Made by a program: the position numbers and the translations under genes. DNA of 46,018 nucleotides from Actinomycetota bacterium (lineage in GTDB: Bacteria; Actinomycetota; Acidimicrobiia; Acidimicrobiales; CADCSY01), in NCBI GenBank assembly GCA_019348495.1, contig JAHWJI010000007.1, positions 1 to 46,018 of the forward strand. The letters run 5' to 3'. Positions within the stretch are counted from its first letter, which is position 1, and every line of letters begins with the position of its first letter. The notes under the pieces are model-generated. The model did no database searches, was not told where the DNA came from, and saw nothing but the letters and a program-made list of their open reading frames with translations. Below, piece after piece: positions 1-8,015 of the stretch.

Positions 1-1338
1 GCTGGCCTTGGGCCGGCGCCCGTTCGACTCGTAGAGGTCGGGGCTGCCGGTGAGGCGGTAGGCGACCTCGCCCAGGCTCTCGTGCTGGCCCCGCCAGAAG
101 TCGCGCACGGTGTCGCGGTACTTGCCGTTCCACTCCGACCACAGGGGCGGGAAGTTGCCCACCTGGTAGCCACCCTCGCCCACGTCCCAGGGCTCGGCGA
201 TGAGCTTGACCTGGCTGACCACCGGGTCCTGTTGGATGAGGTCGAAGAAGGCTGACAGCTTGTCGACGTCGTGCAGCTCACGGGCCAGGGCGGCGGCCAG
301 GTCGAAGCGGAAGCCGTCGACGTGCATCTCGAGCACCCAGTAGCGCAGGCTGTCCATGAGGAGCTGCAGCACGTGGGGGTGGCGCATGTTCATGGTGTTG
401 CCCGTGCCCGTGTAGTCCATGTAGTGCCGGCGGTTCTCGGGCATCAGCCGGTAGTAGGCGGCGTTGTCGATCCCCTTGAACGACAGCATGGGCCCGAGGT
501 GGTTGCCCTCACCGGTGTGGTTGTAGACCACGTCGAGGATCACCTCGATGCCGGCGTCGTGGAGTCGAAGCACCATCTGCTTGAACTCCTGGACTTGTTG
601 GCCGTGCGTCCCCGAGGAGCTGTAGGCGTGGTGGGGAGCGAGGTAGCCGATGGAGTTGTAGCCCCAGTAGTTGCTCAGGCCCTGGGCCACCAGGTGGGCG
701 TCGTTGACGAACTCGTGCACCGGCAGGAGCTCCACGGCGGTCACCCCCAGGCTCTGGAGGTGGCCGATGGCCTGGGGCGTGGCCAGGCCGGCGTAGGTGC
801 CCCGCATGTCGGCGGGGATGTCGGGGTGGGTGGCGGTGAAGCCCTTGACGTGGACCTCGTAGAGCACCGTCTCGTGCCAGGGGGTGCGGGGGTGGCGGTC
901 GTTGGCCCAGTCGAAGTACGGGTTGGGCACCACCGACTTGCCCACGTAGGGGGCGCTGTCGAGATCGTTGGCGTCCCCGTCGGGGTCGCCGAAGCGGTAG
1001 CCGAACACGGCCTCGTGCCAGTCGGTCCCATCGTCGACGACCTTGGCGTAGGGGTCGAGCAGCAGCTTCTTGGGGTTGCAGCGGTGCCCGGCGGCCAGGT
1101 TGCGAGGCCCGTGGACCCGAAAGCCGTAGCGTTGGCCCGGCCCGGTGTTGGGCAGGTAGCCGTGCCAGCACAGCGCCGACACCTCGGGAAGGTCGATTCG
1201 GGTCTCGTGACCGTCGTCGTCGAACAGGCACAGCTCGACTCGCTCGGCCACCTCGGAGAACAGCGAGAAGTTGGTGCCCATCCCGTCATAGGTGGCGCCG
1301 AGCGGGTAGGGCTCACCGGGCCAGATCCTCACAGACAT
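1..1338 (-). CDS. glgX: Glycogen debranching enzyme GlgX, 5' part (3' end lies beyond the window)
   Basis: Hydrolyses alpha-1,6 branches of phosphorylase-trimmed glycogen (isoamylase type, GH13). The 446 residues visible run from the ATG at 1338 to the window edge without a stop; the family is usually near 700 residues. The N-terminus ([26 protein letters not shown], split here only for description as an opening CBM48 module) is followed by the TIM-barrel motifs: [15 protein letters not shown], then [11 protein letters not shown] with the catalytic Asp, then [18 protein letters not shown] with the acid/base Glu. The start is supported by a -10 hexamer 8 nt upstream, suggesting a leaderless message. 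glgC lies 14 kb away, so glycogen synthesis and turnover genes sit in the same neighbourhood. Family assignment is secure; only the C-terminal third is missing. Confidence 0.95.
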   Translation of the reverse strand, partial: MSVRIWPGEPYPLGATYDGMGTNFSLFSEVAERVELCLFDDDGHETRIDLPEVSALCWHGYLPNTGPGQRYGFRVHGPRNLAAGHRCNPKKLLLDPYAKVVDDGTDWHEAVFGYRFGDPDGDANDLDSAPYVGKSVVPNPYFDWANDRHPRTPWHETVLYEVHVKGFTATHPDIPADMRGTYAGLATPQAIGHLQSLGVTAVELLPVHEFVNDAHLVAQGLSNYWGYNSIGYLAPHHAYSSSGTHGQQVQEFKQMVLRLHDAGIEVILDVVYNHTGEGNHLGPMLSFKGIDNAAYYRLMPENRRHYMDYTGTGNTMNMRHPHVLQLLMDSLRYWVLEMHVDGFRFDLAAALARELHDVDKLSAFFDLIQQDPVVSQVKLIAEPWDVGEGGYQVGNFPPLWSEWNGKYRDTVRDFWRGQHESLGEVAYRLTGSPDLYESNGRRPKAS

Positions 1339-1346
1339 GGCCCGTG

Positions 1347-1352
1347 ACGCTA
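1347..1352 (-). promoter_or_regulatory. -10 hexamer of glgX, leaderless type
   Basis: On the minus strand TAGCGT is followed by 8 nt and then the glgX ATG at 1338. This matches the TANNNT consensus of actinobacterial housekeeping promoters, and transcription would start at or next to the start codon. No clear -35 element is seen. Confidence 0.5.
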
Positions 1353-1412
1353 CCGGAGCCTCCCCGATCACAGCACAGTCGCAGCCTCGCTGTCGCTGGC
1401 TCGGGTCGGGCT

Positions 1413-1607
1413 TCAGCGGCGACGAAGCAGGCGGCGGAAGGTGCCGGTCACGTAGAGGAGCGACAGGGCGAAGAACAGTGCGCCCACCGCCGCTTGCACC
1501 TGGTCGGTCGACAACGACGAGTGACCGGCCACCGGCCGGGCGACGACGTCTCCGACCTTCTTGCGCCATCCGGCCAGCCCGGCTTGGCCCAGTGTCACCT
1601 TGTCCAT
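1413..1607 (-). CDS. Possible 64-residue single-span membrane protein
   Basis: Not recognised. The ORF has an AGGGG-type ribosome binding site 6 nt before its ATG. It encodes a polar N-terminal half (start [17 protein letters not shown]), one hydrophobic segment around residues 38-54 ([17 protein letters not shown]) and a basic tail FRRLLRRR, as expected of a small inner-membrane protein with its C-terminus in the cytoplasm. It lies between glgX and the dtxR-like gene, read in the glgX direction. GC-rich DNA gives many spurious ORFs, so the support is only the RBS and the membrane-segment pattern. Confidence 0.4.
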   Translation of the reverse strand: MDKVTLGQAGLAGWRKKVGDVVARPVAGHSSLSTDQVQAAVGALFFALSLLYVTGTFRRLLRRR

Positions 1608-1862
1608 GGCCCACCCCTACCCTGGCCCCCTTCCGGCGACCCCTGCGCCTGTCGGGCGTTCGGGCCGGGCCTGGCGGCCGCAGCAGCGCCGATGAGCCGT
1701 GGCGGGAGCGAGGGGCCGAGCGAGCTGGGGCATGTACCGACGGACAGGTGAAGCGGGCGAGGGCGAAGGCCAGTGAGGCCATGGTGAGCACGACGGTGAC
1801 CAACCCGAACATGATCACCTTGGTCTGGGCGTTCCCCCCCGAGCCGGAGTTGACGGGGTGGC
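1608..1862. other. Stretch without a convincing gene
   Basis: Between the small membrane-protein ORF and the dtxR promoter I see no ORF with a good start and coding character. A minus-strand ATG at 1812 begins a short hydrophobic stretch ([20 protein letters not shown]), but the frame then turns into arginine-rich noise. It could be a remnant or a second tiny membrane peptide. Confidence 0.3.
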
Positions 1863-1868
1863 TACGCT
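1863..1868 (+). promoter_or_regulatory. -10 hexamer of the dtxR-like gene, leaderless type
   Basis: TACGCT fits TANNNT and lies exactly 7 nt before the ATG at 1876. This argues for that ATG over the GTG at 1858, which would sit upstream of the hexamer. No recognisable -35 at 17 bp. Confidence 0.45.
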
Positions 1869-1875
1869 CAGGATC

Positions 1876-2544
1876 ATGCAGGAAGCGCACACCGCCTTCG
1901 CCGACTACTGCGAAGCGATCTTCGAGCTCCGCGAGGACGACCTCGACGTCATCCAGGCCCGCATCGCCGAGCGATTGGACATCTCCCGTCCCGCCGTCTC
2001 GGAGATGATCCGACGCATGGCCAACGAGGGGCTGGTCACCGTCGAGGGCTCCATCCAGCTCACCGAGTCGGGCCTGGAGCTGGCCGAGCGGGTGGTGCGT
2101 CGCCACCGCCTGGCCGAGCGCTTCCTCACCGACGTGCTGGGGCTCAACTGGGCCGAGGCCCACCACGAGGCCGGTCGCTGGGAGCACGTGCTGAGCGACA
2201 AGGTCGAGTTGGCCATGAACCGCATCCTCGGCGGCCCCACCACCTGCCCCCACGGCAACCCCATCCCCGGCTCCGCCTACACCGAGCCCGAGGTGGTCGC
2301 CCTCACCGAGGTCGAGCTCGGTGCCGACTTCACCGTCACCCGCATCCCCGAGGAGCTGGAGTTCGCACCCGGGGTGCTCGAGTTCCTCGAGGAGAACCAG
2401 GTCAAGCCGGGCATGGTGGGGCTGGTCACCGCCGCCTCGCCCGACGGTACGGTGACGCTCAAGATCGAGGGCCGTCACGTGGGCATCGGCCCCTTCGCCG
2501 CCAGTCGCATCCTGGTCACCCTGGGTGCCGTCGTCCTTGCCTGA
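1876..2544 (+). CDS. DtxR/IdeR-family metal-dependent transcriptional regulator
   Basis: A metal-sensing repressor, 222 residues. N-terminal winged helix (HTH around [31 protein letters not shown]), then a helical metal-binding and dimerisation domain, then a C-terminal FeoA/SH3-like domain (from about [22 protein letters not shown]), the three-domain layout of DtxR and IdeR. The ligand segment reads [14 protein letters not shown]: Glu and His of the primary site are kept, but the residue that is Cys102 in DtxR is Gly here. The downstream element CPHGNPIPG is typical of the family. It lies 112 bp upstream of an Fe(III) transporter lipoprotein gene that has a DtxR-box-like sequence, so iron sensing is the likeliest role; Mn sensing is possible. 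Start chosen from the promoter spacing and because residues [18 protein letters not shown] match the usual N-terminus. Confidence 0.9.
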   Translation: MQEAHTAFADYCEAIFELREDDLDVIQARIAERLDISRPAVSEMIRRMANEGLVTVEGSIQLTESGLELAERVVRRHRLAERFLTDVLGLNWAEAHHEAGRWEHVLSDKVELAMNRILGGPTTCPHGNPIPGSAYTEPEVVALTEVELGADFTVTRIPEELEFAPGVLEFLEENQVKPGMVGLVTAASPDGTVTLKIEGRHVGIGPFAASRILVTLGAVVLA

Positions 2545-2569
2545 CGGAGATCGTAGCTTTCTGGGCGCA

Positions 2570-2599
2570 TTGACTCCGGCATACCGAGCGTCCTAAGTT
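2570..2599 (+). promoter_or_regulatory. Candidate promoter of the iron transporter genes
   Basis: TTGACT (2570-2575) is a near-consensus -35. After 18 bp comes TAAGTT (2594-2599), a modest -10. The -10 touches the DtxR-box-like sequence at 2598-2616, an arrangement suited to iron-dependent repression. Only visual evidence. Confidence 0.4.
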
Positions 2600-2616
2600 C
2601 GGTTTGCCTAACTACC
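2598..2616 (+). promoter_or_regulatory. DtxR/IdeR-box-like operator upstream of fbpA
   Basis: TTCGGTTTGCCTAACTACC matches 13 of 19 positions of the known DtxR/IdeR consensus TTAGGTTAGSCTAACCTAA, with the core GGTT-G-CTAAC intact. It lies about 40 bp before the lipoprotein start and overlaps the candidate -10, next to the gene for a DtxR-family protein. Binding is inferred. Confidence 0.5.
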
Positions 2617-2656
2617 TGCCGCAGCCAGCTGGCGGCTCGACGCTCGGAGTCCACCC

Positions 2657-3703
2657 ATGACGAGACGGCCCTTCCTCCCCAGCCTGTTGTTGGCCGTGGC
2701 GCTGCTGGCCGGAGCCTGCGGCGACGACGGGGGCGGCGCCGGCGACGCGGCCGGTGACCCGCCTGCCGACGCGCCCGCCACCCTCACCGTCTACTCGGGG
2801 CGCAGCGAGGAGTTGGTGGGGCCCTTGGTCGAGCAGTTCGAGGCTGACTCGGGGATCGACGTGGAGGTTCGCTACGGCGACACCGCCCAGATGGCGGGGG
2901 CCATCCTGGAAGAGGGCGACAACTCGCCGGCCGACGTCTACTACGGCCAGGACGCCGGCGCTCTGGGGGCGTTGTCGAGTGCCGGTCGCCTCCAGAGCCT
3001 CGACGCCGCCCTCCTGGAGCGGGTCGATCCTCAGTTCCGCTCCGTCGACGGCCGGTGGGTGGGCGTGTCCGGGCGGGCCCGGGTGGCGGTCTACAACACC
3101 AACCTGTTGAGCGAAGAGGACCTACCCGAGTCGATCCTCGACTTCAGCGACCCCAGGTGGGGCGGCGGCAAGATCGGCTGGGCGCCCACCAACGGTTCCT
3201 TCCAGGCCTTCGTGACGGCCTTGCGGGTGGCCGAGGGCGAGGAGGTCGCCCGGGCCTGGCTGGAGGGCATCCGGGCCAACGAGCCCAAGGTCTACGACGC
3301 CAACGTGCCCATCGTCGACGCTGCCGGGGCCGGTGAGATCCAGGTCGGCTTCGTCAACCACTACTACCTCTACCGGGCCCTGGCCGAAGACCCGAACCTC
3401 CCCGCCGCCAACCACATCTTCCCCAACGGCGACCTGGGGTCGCTGGTGAACGTGGCCGGGGTGGGCATCGTCGACACCGCCGAGCACACCGAGGAGGCCC
3501 GGCGCTTCGTGGAGTTCCTGCTGGGCGAGCCCGCCCAGCAGTACTTCGCGGCAGAGACCTTCGAGATCCCCCTGGTCGCCGGCATCGAGTCCCAGGTCCC
3601 CCTGCCCCCGCTGGAGTCGCTCCAGCAGCCGGACATCAACCTCAACGAGCTGGCGGACCTCCAGGGCACGCTCGACCTCATGGCCGAGGTGGGAGTCATC
3701 TGA
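2657..3703 (+). CDS. Fe(III) ABC transporter substrate-binding lipoprotein (FbpA/FutA family)
   Basis: Extracytoplasmic ferric-iron receptor that delivers Fe(III) to the permease encoded next. 348 residues. A type II signal peptide ends in the lipobox LLAGAC with Cys21 as the lipidated residue, followed by a Gly/Asp/Ala linker. The mature protein opens with LTVYSGRSEELVGPLVEQFE, typical of this family, and contains NHYYLYRA, where adjacent tyrosines provide the usual iron ligands. Closing helices LPPLESLQQPDINLNELADLQGTLDLM are also family-like. The ATG at 2657 has a GGAG about 9 nt upstream. The permease gene follows at once, so the two are surely one operon; a DtxR-box-like sequence precedes it. 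Thiamine or phosphonate receptors are related alternatives, but the Tyr pair and the DtxR neighbour favour iron. Confidence 0.92.
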   Translation: MTRRPFLPSLLLAVALLAGACGDDGGGAGDAAGDPPADAPATLTVYSGRSEELVGPLVEQFEADSGIDVEVRYGDTAQMAGAILEEGDNSPADVYYGQDAGALGALSSAGRLQSLDAALLERVDPQFRSVDGRWVGVSGRARVAVYNTNLLSEEDLPESILDFSDPRWGGGKIGWAPTNGSFQAFVTALRVAEGEEVARAWLEGIRANEPKVYDANVPIVDAAGAGEIQVGFVNHYYLYRALAEDPNLPAANHIFPNGDLGSLVNVAGVGIVDTAEHTEEARRFVEFLLGEPAQQYFAAETFEIPLVAGIESQVPLPPLESLQQPDINLNELADLQGTLDLMAEVGVI

Positions 3704-3720
3704 GCACGACGGCCCGCCGG

Positions 3721-5361
3721 GTGACGCCGGCGCTCGCCCTCGCCGGTGTGGCCGTGGCCGCGGCCACGCTGCTGCCCGCCGTCTATCTGGTGCTGCGGGC
3801 CGGCGCCGCCGGCCTCGACGGCGTGGTGGACGTCATCACCGCCGGGCGCACCCTCGAGCTGCTGGTCGACACCGCCCTGTTGGCGCTGTCGGTGACGGCG
3901 GCGTCGATCGCCCTGGCCGTGCCCCTGGCCTGGCTCACCGTGCGCACCGACCTGCCCGGGCGCCGGATCTGGGTGGTCCTCGTCGCCCTGCCCCTGGCCA
4001 TCCCCAGCTACGTGGGGGGCTTCGCCTATGTGGCCGCCCTCGGACCCCGCGGCTTGGTCCAGGGCTGGTTGGCCCCGCTCGGCGTCGAGGAGCTGCCGGC
4101 CATCTACGGCTTCCCCGGAGCCTGGCTGGTGCTGACGCTGTTCAGCTACCCCTACGTGCTGCTCACGGTGCGGGCTGCCCTGCGCCGCTTGGACCCCAGT
4201 CTGGAGGAGGCCAGCCGCACGCTGGGCCGGGGCCGGCGGGCCACCTTCTGGCGGGTGATCGTGCCCCAGCTCCGGCCGTCGATCGCCGCTGGCGGGCTCC
4301 TGGTGGCCCTCTACACCCTGAGCGACTTCGGGGCGGTCTCACTGCTGCGCTTCGACTCGTTCACCCGGGTCATCTACGTGCAGTACCGGGCCTCGCTCGA
4401 CCGCTCGGCCGCCGCCACCCTCGGACTGGTCCTCATCACCCTGATGCTGGTCGTGCTGGCCGCCGAGTCTCGCAGCCGGGGCCGAGCCGACTACCACCGC
4501 CTCCACGGCGGTGGCGCTCGCCGGGCGCCGTTGGTGCCCCTCGGCCGGTGGCGCTGGCCGGCGGCCGCTGCCTGCGCCGCCCTGGTGGGCCTCGCCCTGG
4601 TGGTGCCCGTCGGGGTGATCGTCTACTGGCTGGGGCGGGGCCTGGCCGCCGGCGAACCCCTACGCCTGACCACCACGCTCATCGGCCACAGCCTGGTCGT
4701 CTCCGCCCTGGGGGCGTTGGTGGCGCTGGTGGCGGCCTGGCCCGTCGCCGTGCTCGCCGCCCGCCACCCCGGCCGCCTGTCCCGCCTGGTGGAGCGGGCG
4801 TCCTACACCGGCTATGCCCTGCCCGGGGTCGTGGTGGCCCTGGCCCTGGTGTTCTTCGGCGCCCGGGTCGAGCCCATCTACCAGACCCGCACGTTGTTGG
4901 TCTTCGCCTACGTGGTGCTGTTCCTGCCCCAGGCCGTGGGAGCCATTCGGGCCTCGCTGCTCCAGATCAACCCCTCCCTGGAGGAGGTCTCCCGTCTCCT
5001 CGGACGCTCGAAGGCGGCCACCACCCGCTCGGTGGTGCTGCCCCTGGTGCGCCCCGGGGCTCTGGCCGGGATGGCCCTGGTGTTCCTCACCTGCATGAAG
5101 GAGCTACCGGCCACGTTGCTGCTCGCCCCCACCGGCTACGACACGCTGGCCACCCAGGTGTGGAGCGCCACCAGCGAGGGCTTCTTCGGACGGGCGGCGG
5201 CGCCGGCGCTGGCGCTGGTGGTGGTCTCCGCCCTGCCCATGGCCCTGCTGGTGCTGCGAGAGGCCGACCGGCGGGACCGCCAGCCGCCGACGGCAACGCC
5301 GGCACCGGCGACGACGGTCGCGGTCGGCGGCGACCCGCCGGCGCTGGTCGGTGCCGGCTGA
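3721..5361 (+). CDS. Fe(III) ABC transporter permease, fused double-domain type (FbpB family)
   Basis: Integral membrane channel of the ferric-iron importer. 546 residues with about 12 hydrophobic spans arranged as two homologous halves, each carrying an EAA coupling motif that contacts the ATPase: LEEASRTLGRGRRATFWRV in the first half and LEEVSRLLGRSKAATTRSV in the second. The upstream lipoprotein gene ends 17 bp before this GTG. The GTG has no ribosome binding site, whereas an in-frame CTG at 3700 overlaps the upstream TGA (CTGA) and sits 4 nt after GGGAG. That would add seven residues (STTARRV after the initiator), so a CTG start is possible. The cognate ATPase is on the opposite strand just downstream. 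Confidence 0.92.
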   Translation: MTPALALAGVAVAAATLLPAVYLVLRAGAAGLDGVVDVITAGRTLELLVDTALLALSVTAASIALAVPLAWLTVRTDLPGRRIWVVLVALPLAIPSYVGGFAYVAALGPRGLVQGWLAPLGVEELPAIYGFPGAWLVLTLFSYPYVLLTVRAALRRLDPSLEEASRTLGRGRRATFWRVIVPQLRPSIAAGGLLVALYTLSDFGAVSLLRFDSFTRVIYVQYRASLDRSAAATLGLVLITLMLVVLAAESRSRGRADYHRLHGGGARRAPLVPLGRWRWPAAAACAALVGLALVVPVGVIVYWLGRGLAAGEPLRLTTTLIGHSLVVSALGALVALVAAWPVAVLAARHPGRLSRLVERASYTGYALPGVVVALALVFFGARVEPIYQTRTLLVFAYVVLFLPQAVGAIRASLLQINPSLEEVSRLLGRSKAATTRSVVLPLVRPGALAGMALVFLTCMKELPATLLLAPTGYDTLATQVWSATSEGFFGRAAAPALALVVVSALPMALLVLREADRRDRQPPTATPAPATTVAVGGDPPALVGAG

Positions 5362-5362
5362 G

Positions 5363-5380
5363 CTGAGAGCCTGTTCTCAG
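5363..5380. terminator. Hairpin between convergent permease and ATPase genes
   Basis: CTGAGA (5363-5368), loop GCCTGT, TCTCAG (5375-5380): a perfect 6-bp stem that spans the stop codon of the ATPase gene and lies directly after the permease stop. It could act as a bidirectional terminator; there is no T-run. Confidence 0.4.
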
Positions 5381-6489
5381 GCCAGCGACGTGACCGGATC
5401 TGCCGGCGCCCCCGCGGGTGAGGGCCAGGCCGGAGTGGGACCGCCGGCGTAGCGCACGCTGACCTGCTGGCCCCGGGTGAGCGAGGGTGAGGCCGCCACC
5501 CGGGCCCGCAGGCGGGCGCCGTCGTCGAGGGACACCTCGTAGACGCTGTCGTGGCCGTAGAACTCGACGAGGTCGACCCGGGCCCCCTCGCCGGGGGCCA
5601 AGGTGAGAGCCTCGGGCCGCATCAGCACCCGGACCGGTCCCCTCGCCTCGGTGGTCAGGCGCACCTGGCCCACCGAGGTCTGGGCCAGCTCGCCGCTCGC
5701 CTCGCCGGCCACCAGGTTGGCGTCGCCCACGAAGCCGGCGACCCAGGCACTGGCCGGGGTGGCGTAGAGCTCCGCCGGCGTGGCCCGCTGCTCGATCACG
5801 CCCTCGCGCATCACGGCCACCTCGTCGCCCAGCACGAACGCCTCCTCCTGGTCGTGGGTGACGAAGACGGTGGTGATGTCGAGCTCGGCCAGCAGGCGGT
5901 GGACCTCGGCTCGGATGTCCACCCGCAGCGCGGTGTCGAGGTTGGAGAAGGGCTCGTCGAGCAACAGCACCGCCGGCCGCGGTGCCAGCGCCCGGGCCAG
6001 GGCCACCCGTTGCTGCTGGCCGCCCGACAGCGTCCCCGGCGAGCGGTCGCCCAGGCCGCCCAGGCCGACCATGTCCAGCGCCTCGGCCACCCGGTCACCG
6101 CCGTCACCCCGCCGCCGGGCGCCCCGGCGCCGGGTGCCCCGGCGCTCCGCCCGGGGGAGGCCGTAGCCGACGTTGGCGGCCACGCTGAGGTGGGGGAACA
6201 GGGCCCAGTCCTGGAAGACCATGCCCACCTGGCGGTCCTCGGGGGCCACGTCGACGCGCTCGGAGCACAAGAGCCTCCCCGCAACCGACACCTCTCCCCG
6301 ATCAGGGGTCTCGAGGCCGGCGATGGCGCGCAACAGGGTGGTCTTGCCGCACCCGCTGGGGCCGAGCAGGGCCAGCACCGTCCCCGGCGCCACGTGCAGC
6401 GAGACGTCGCGCAGCACCGGGTTGGCGCCAAAGGCCTTGCACAGGCCCCGTACCTCGATGCTCGCCCTGGGGGCGACGGTTGCGTTCAT
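5377..6489 (-). CDS. Fe(III)-type ABC transporter ATP-binding protein (FbpC/PotA-like) with TOBE domain
   Basis: Hydrolyses ATP to drive import. 370 residues. Walker A GPSGCGKTT (about residues 43-51), Q-loop MVFQDWALFPHLSV, signature LSGGQQQRVALARAL, Walker B VLLLDEPFSNLD, H-loop VFVTHDQEEAF, then a C-terminal TOBE domain (RVLMRPEALTLAPGEGARVDLVEFYGHD split by position, about residues 285-355). It is convergent with the permease gene, separated by 15 bp, so permease and ATPase are probably produced from separate promoters. Odd feature: between Q-loop and signature there is an arginine-rich insert (RRGTRRRGARRRGDGGD) encoded by a GCC/GGC-repetitive stretch near 6105-6160. The ATG at 6489 has GAGGTGG upstream. 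Confidence 0.9.
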   Translation of the reverse strand: MNATVAPRASIEVRGLCKAFGANPVLRDVSLHVAPGTVLALLGPSGCGKTTLLRAIAGLETPDRGEVSVAGRLLCSERVDVAPEDRQVGMVFQDWALFPHLSVAANVGYGLPRAERRGTRRRGARRRGDGGDRVAEALDMVGLGGLGDRSPGTLSGGQQQRVALARALAPRPAVLLLDEPFSNLDTALRVDIRAEVHRLLAELDITTVFVTHDQEEAFVLGDEVAVMREGVIEQRATPAELYATPASAWVAGFVGDANLVAGEASGELAQTSVGQVRLTTEARGPVRVLMRPEALTLAPGEGARVDLVEFYGHDSVYEVSLDDGARLRARVAASPSLTRGQQVSVRYAGGPTPAWPSPAGAPADPVTSLA

Positions 6490-6499
6490 GCCACCTCAC

Positions 6500-6505
6500 A
6501 GCCTA
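6500..6505 (-). promoter_or_regulatory. Candidate -10 hexamer of the ABC ATPase gene
   Basis: TAGGCT on the minus strand, 10 nt before the ATG at 6489, with a GAGG ribosome binding site squeezed between. Gives the convergent ATPase gene its own promoter. No -35 is evident. Confidence 0.4.
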
Positions 6506-6638
6506 CGCCCGGGGCCCGAACGCCCCAGCCCCACCAGCGGCACGATGAGGGGTAACGCCGGGGGGACGAGCATGGTCACAGTCCTGCACGTCGACGACGA
6601 GAGGTCGTGGACACCGAGACCCGACGAAAGGCCTGTCC

Positions 6639-7271
6639 GTGACCACCGCCACCGCCCCGATCCCCACCGCCCCCTCGACCCTGGCCGACCTGCTTCCCCG
6701 CAGCCGGGTGCGCACGGTCGCCCTGGTGGTGGGCTTCGCGTTGCTCACGGCGGCGGCGGCCCAGCTGACCATCCCCCTGCCGTGGACCCCGGTGCCCGTG
6801 ACCGGCCAGACCTTCGCCGTGCTGCTGGCCGGTGCCACCCTGGGGTGGCGGGCCGGCGGGGCCAGCCAGCTGCTCTACGTGGTCCTGGGCGCCGTGGGGC
6901 TGCCCTTCTACGCCGACGGCGACAGCGGCTGGCAGGTCGCCACCGGGGCCACGGGCGGGTACCTCGTGGGCTTCGTGGTGGCCGCCGCCCTCGTCGGGCT
7001 CCTCGCCGAGCGCCACCAGGACCGCAGCGTGATCACCGCGGTCCCGGCCATGCTGGCCGGCACCGCCATCATCTACGTCTTCGGGGTGACCTGGCTGGCT
7101 CACGTGCTCGGCGCCGACGCCACCACCGCCCTGGAGAAGGGGCTACTGCCGTTCGTGATCGGTGACGCGGTCAAGCTGGTGGTCGCCGGGGCCCTGTTTC
7201 CCGCCGTCTGGCGCATGGCGACGGACGGGGACGAAAAAGATCGTGAAGGAAAGCACAAGCGGGTAGACTGA
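6639..7271 (+). CDS. bioY: Biotin transporter BioY (S component)
   Basis: Membrane-embedded biotin-binding S component of an ECF transporter, 210 residues with about six hydrophobic spans. The segment AAAAQLTIPLPWTPVPVTGQTFAVLLAGATLG is the BioY hallmark region (positions about 44-76), followed by YVVLGAVGLPFYADG and GATGGYLVGFVVAA, also diagnostic. No AT module (bioMN) is next to it, so it would use a shared energising module or work alone, as known for some BioY proteins. The GTG at 6639 has GAAAGG about 6 nt upstream. The gene is divergent from the ABC ATPase gene across a 149-bp gap that contains an imperfect inverted repeat (GTCGACGAC ... GTCGTGGAC near 6588-6611), a possible operator. 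The C-terminal tail is charged (EKDREGKHKRVD). Confidence 0.93.
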   Translation: MTTATAPIPTAPSTLADLLPRSRVRTVALVVGFALLTAAAAQLTIPLPWTPVPVTGQTFAVLLAGATLGWRAGGASQLLYVVLGAVGLPFYADGDSGWQVATGATGGYLVGFVVAAALVGLLAERHQDRSVITAVPAMLAGTAIIYVFGVTWLAHVLGADATTALEKGLLPFVIGDAVKLVVAGALFPAVWRMATDGDEKDREGKHKRVD

Positions 7272-7286
7272 TGGTGCCGGGAGGGC

Positions 7287-7300
7287 CGTCGTAGACGACG
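7287..7300. repeat. 14-bp palindrome after bioY
   Basis: CGTCGTAGACGACG has perfect 6-bp arms around AG and lies 16 bp after the bioY stop codon and about 90 bp before the next start. The 2-nt centre is short for an RNA hairpin, so a protein-binding site is as likely as a terminator element. Confidence 0.3.
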
Positions 7301-7388
7301 CGCCTGCCCCGATCCGTTCCCCCTCCAGTCCGATGACGTTCGCGCCTCATGGCCCGGTCGTCATCGCTCGATCCCCCCGGAGAGTCGC

Positions 7389-8000
7389 ATGCCCCCCGAA
7401 CAGAAGACCACGAACCCCCGCGTCCCCCCCTTCCTCACCCGCATCCGTCACGACCGCCAGGCCGACCGGGTGCGGCCCGGCACCGAGTTCGACAGCTCCG
7501 ACCCCGAGGAGCTGGTCCGGCGCCTCGAAGCCAGCGACTGCTTCTGCCGAGACACCAAGGTGGGGCGGATGTACCACCCCAACGAGGTGTCCTTCCGGGA
7601 GCTGACAGCGCGCGACAGCCTGCACGTCAGCTTCCGCCGGGGGAGGACGGTCTCGACCCACATCGACCGTCACTCACCGCTGGCCCGGCGCCAGTCGGGC
7701 GGGACCTGCCGTTACTCACCGCTGCACATCGTCGCCCACAACGTCACCGGTGCGCTCAACGACCTGCTGCGGCTCACCATCGGTCGCCGTGCCAGCACGG
7801 CCGACTACCTCGCCGACCAGTTGGTCGACGACCACGCCGTCTCCGACACGGTCACGGTCAAGGAGGTCGATCGCAACGTTGGCGGCGACCACGGCGGCGG
7901 CGACCACGCCCCCGCCGACCACGCCGACGTCGGTGCCGACGTCGACCGGAGGGACGACACCGGAGAGCTGCAGGCCGTGGGCACCCCGTCGCGCCCCTGA
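7389..8000 (+). CDS. Unknown 203-residue protein with His/Asp-rich C-terminal tail
   Basis: Not recognised. ATG at 7389 with a clear GGAGAG 5 nt upstream. Residues 1-150 look like a compact soluble domain: a basic N-terminus (RIRHDRQADRVRPGTEF), a Cys pair in SDCFCRDTKVGRMYHP, a conserved-looking SLHVSFRRGRTVSTHIDRHSPL, and YSPLHIVAHNVTGALNDLLR. The last 45 residues are low-complexity and rich in Gly, His and Asp (GGDHGGGDHAPADHADVGADVD), which could bind divalent metal. No signal peptide or membrane span. It is convergent with helD, ending 15 bp from it. The good RBS and strong codon bias in this frame support a real gene, but function is unknown. Confidence 0.7.
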   Translation: MPPEQKTTNPRVPPFLTRIRHDRQADRVRPGTEFDSSDPEELVRRLEASDCFCRDTKVGRMYHPNEVSFRELTARDSLHVSFRRGRTVSTHIDRHSPLARRQSGGTCRYSPLHIVAHNVTGALNDLLRLTIGRRASTADYLADQLVDDHAVSDTVTVKEVDRNVGGDHGGGDHAPADHADVGADVDRRDDTGELQAVGTPSRP

Positions 8001-8015
8001 CGCCGGCCCACCCGC

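Noticed and set aside
271-1347. Plus-strand 358-codon ORF
   Set aside because: It is the reverse-strand shadow of glgX; composition is Val/Gly/His repeats without motifs, while the minus strand gives perfect GH13 motifs.
1620-1812. Minus-strand ORF from ATG 1812 with one hydrophobic stretch
   Set aside because: Only about 22 residues look like a membrane span, then the frame becomes arginine-rich and shows no natural end or ribosome binding site.
7281-7388. A riboswitch or small gene between bioY and the 7389 gene
   Set aside because: Only a 14-bp palindrome is visible; the short plus-strand ORF at 7333 is a shadow of the 7389 gene.
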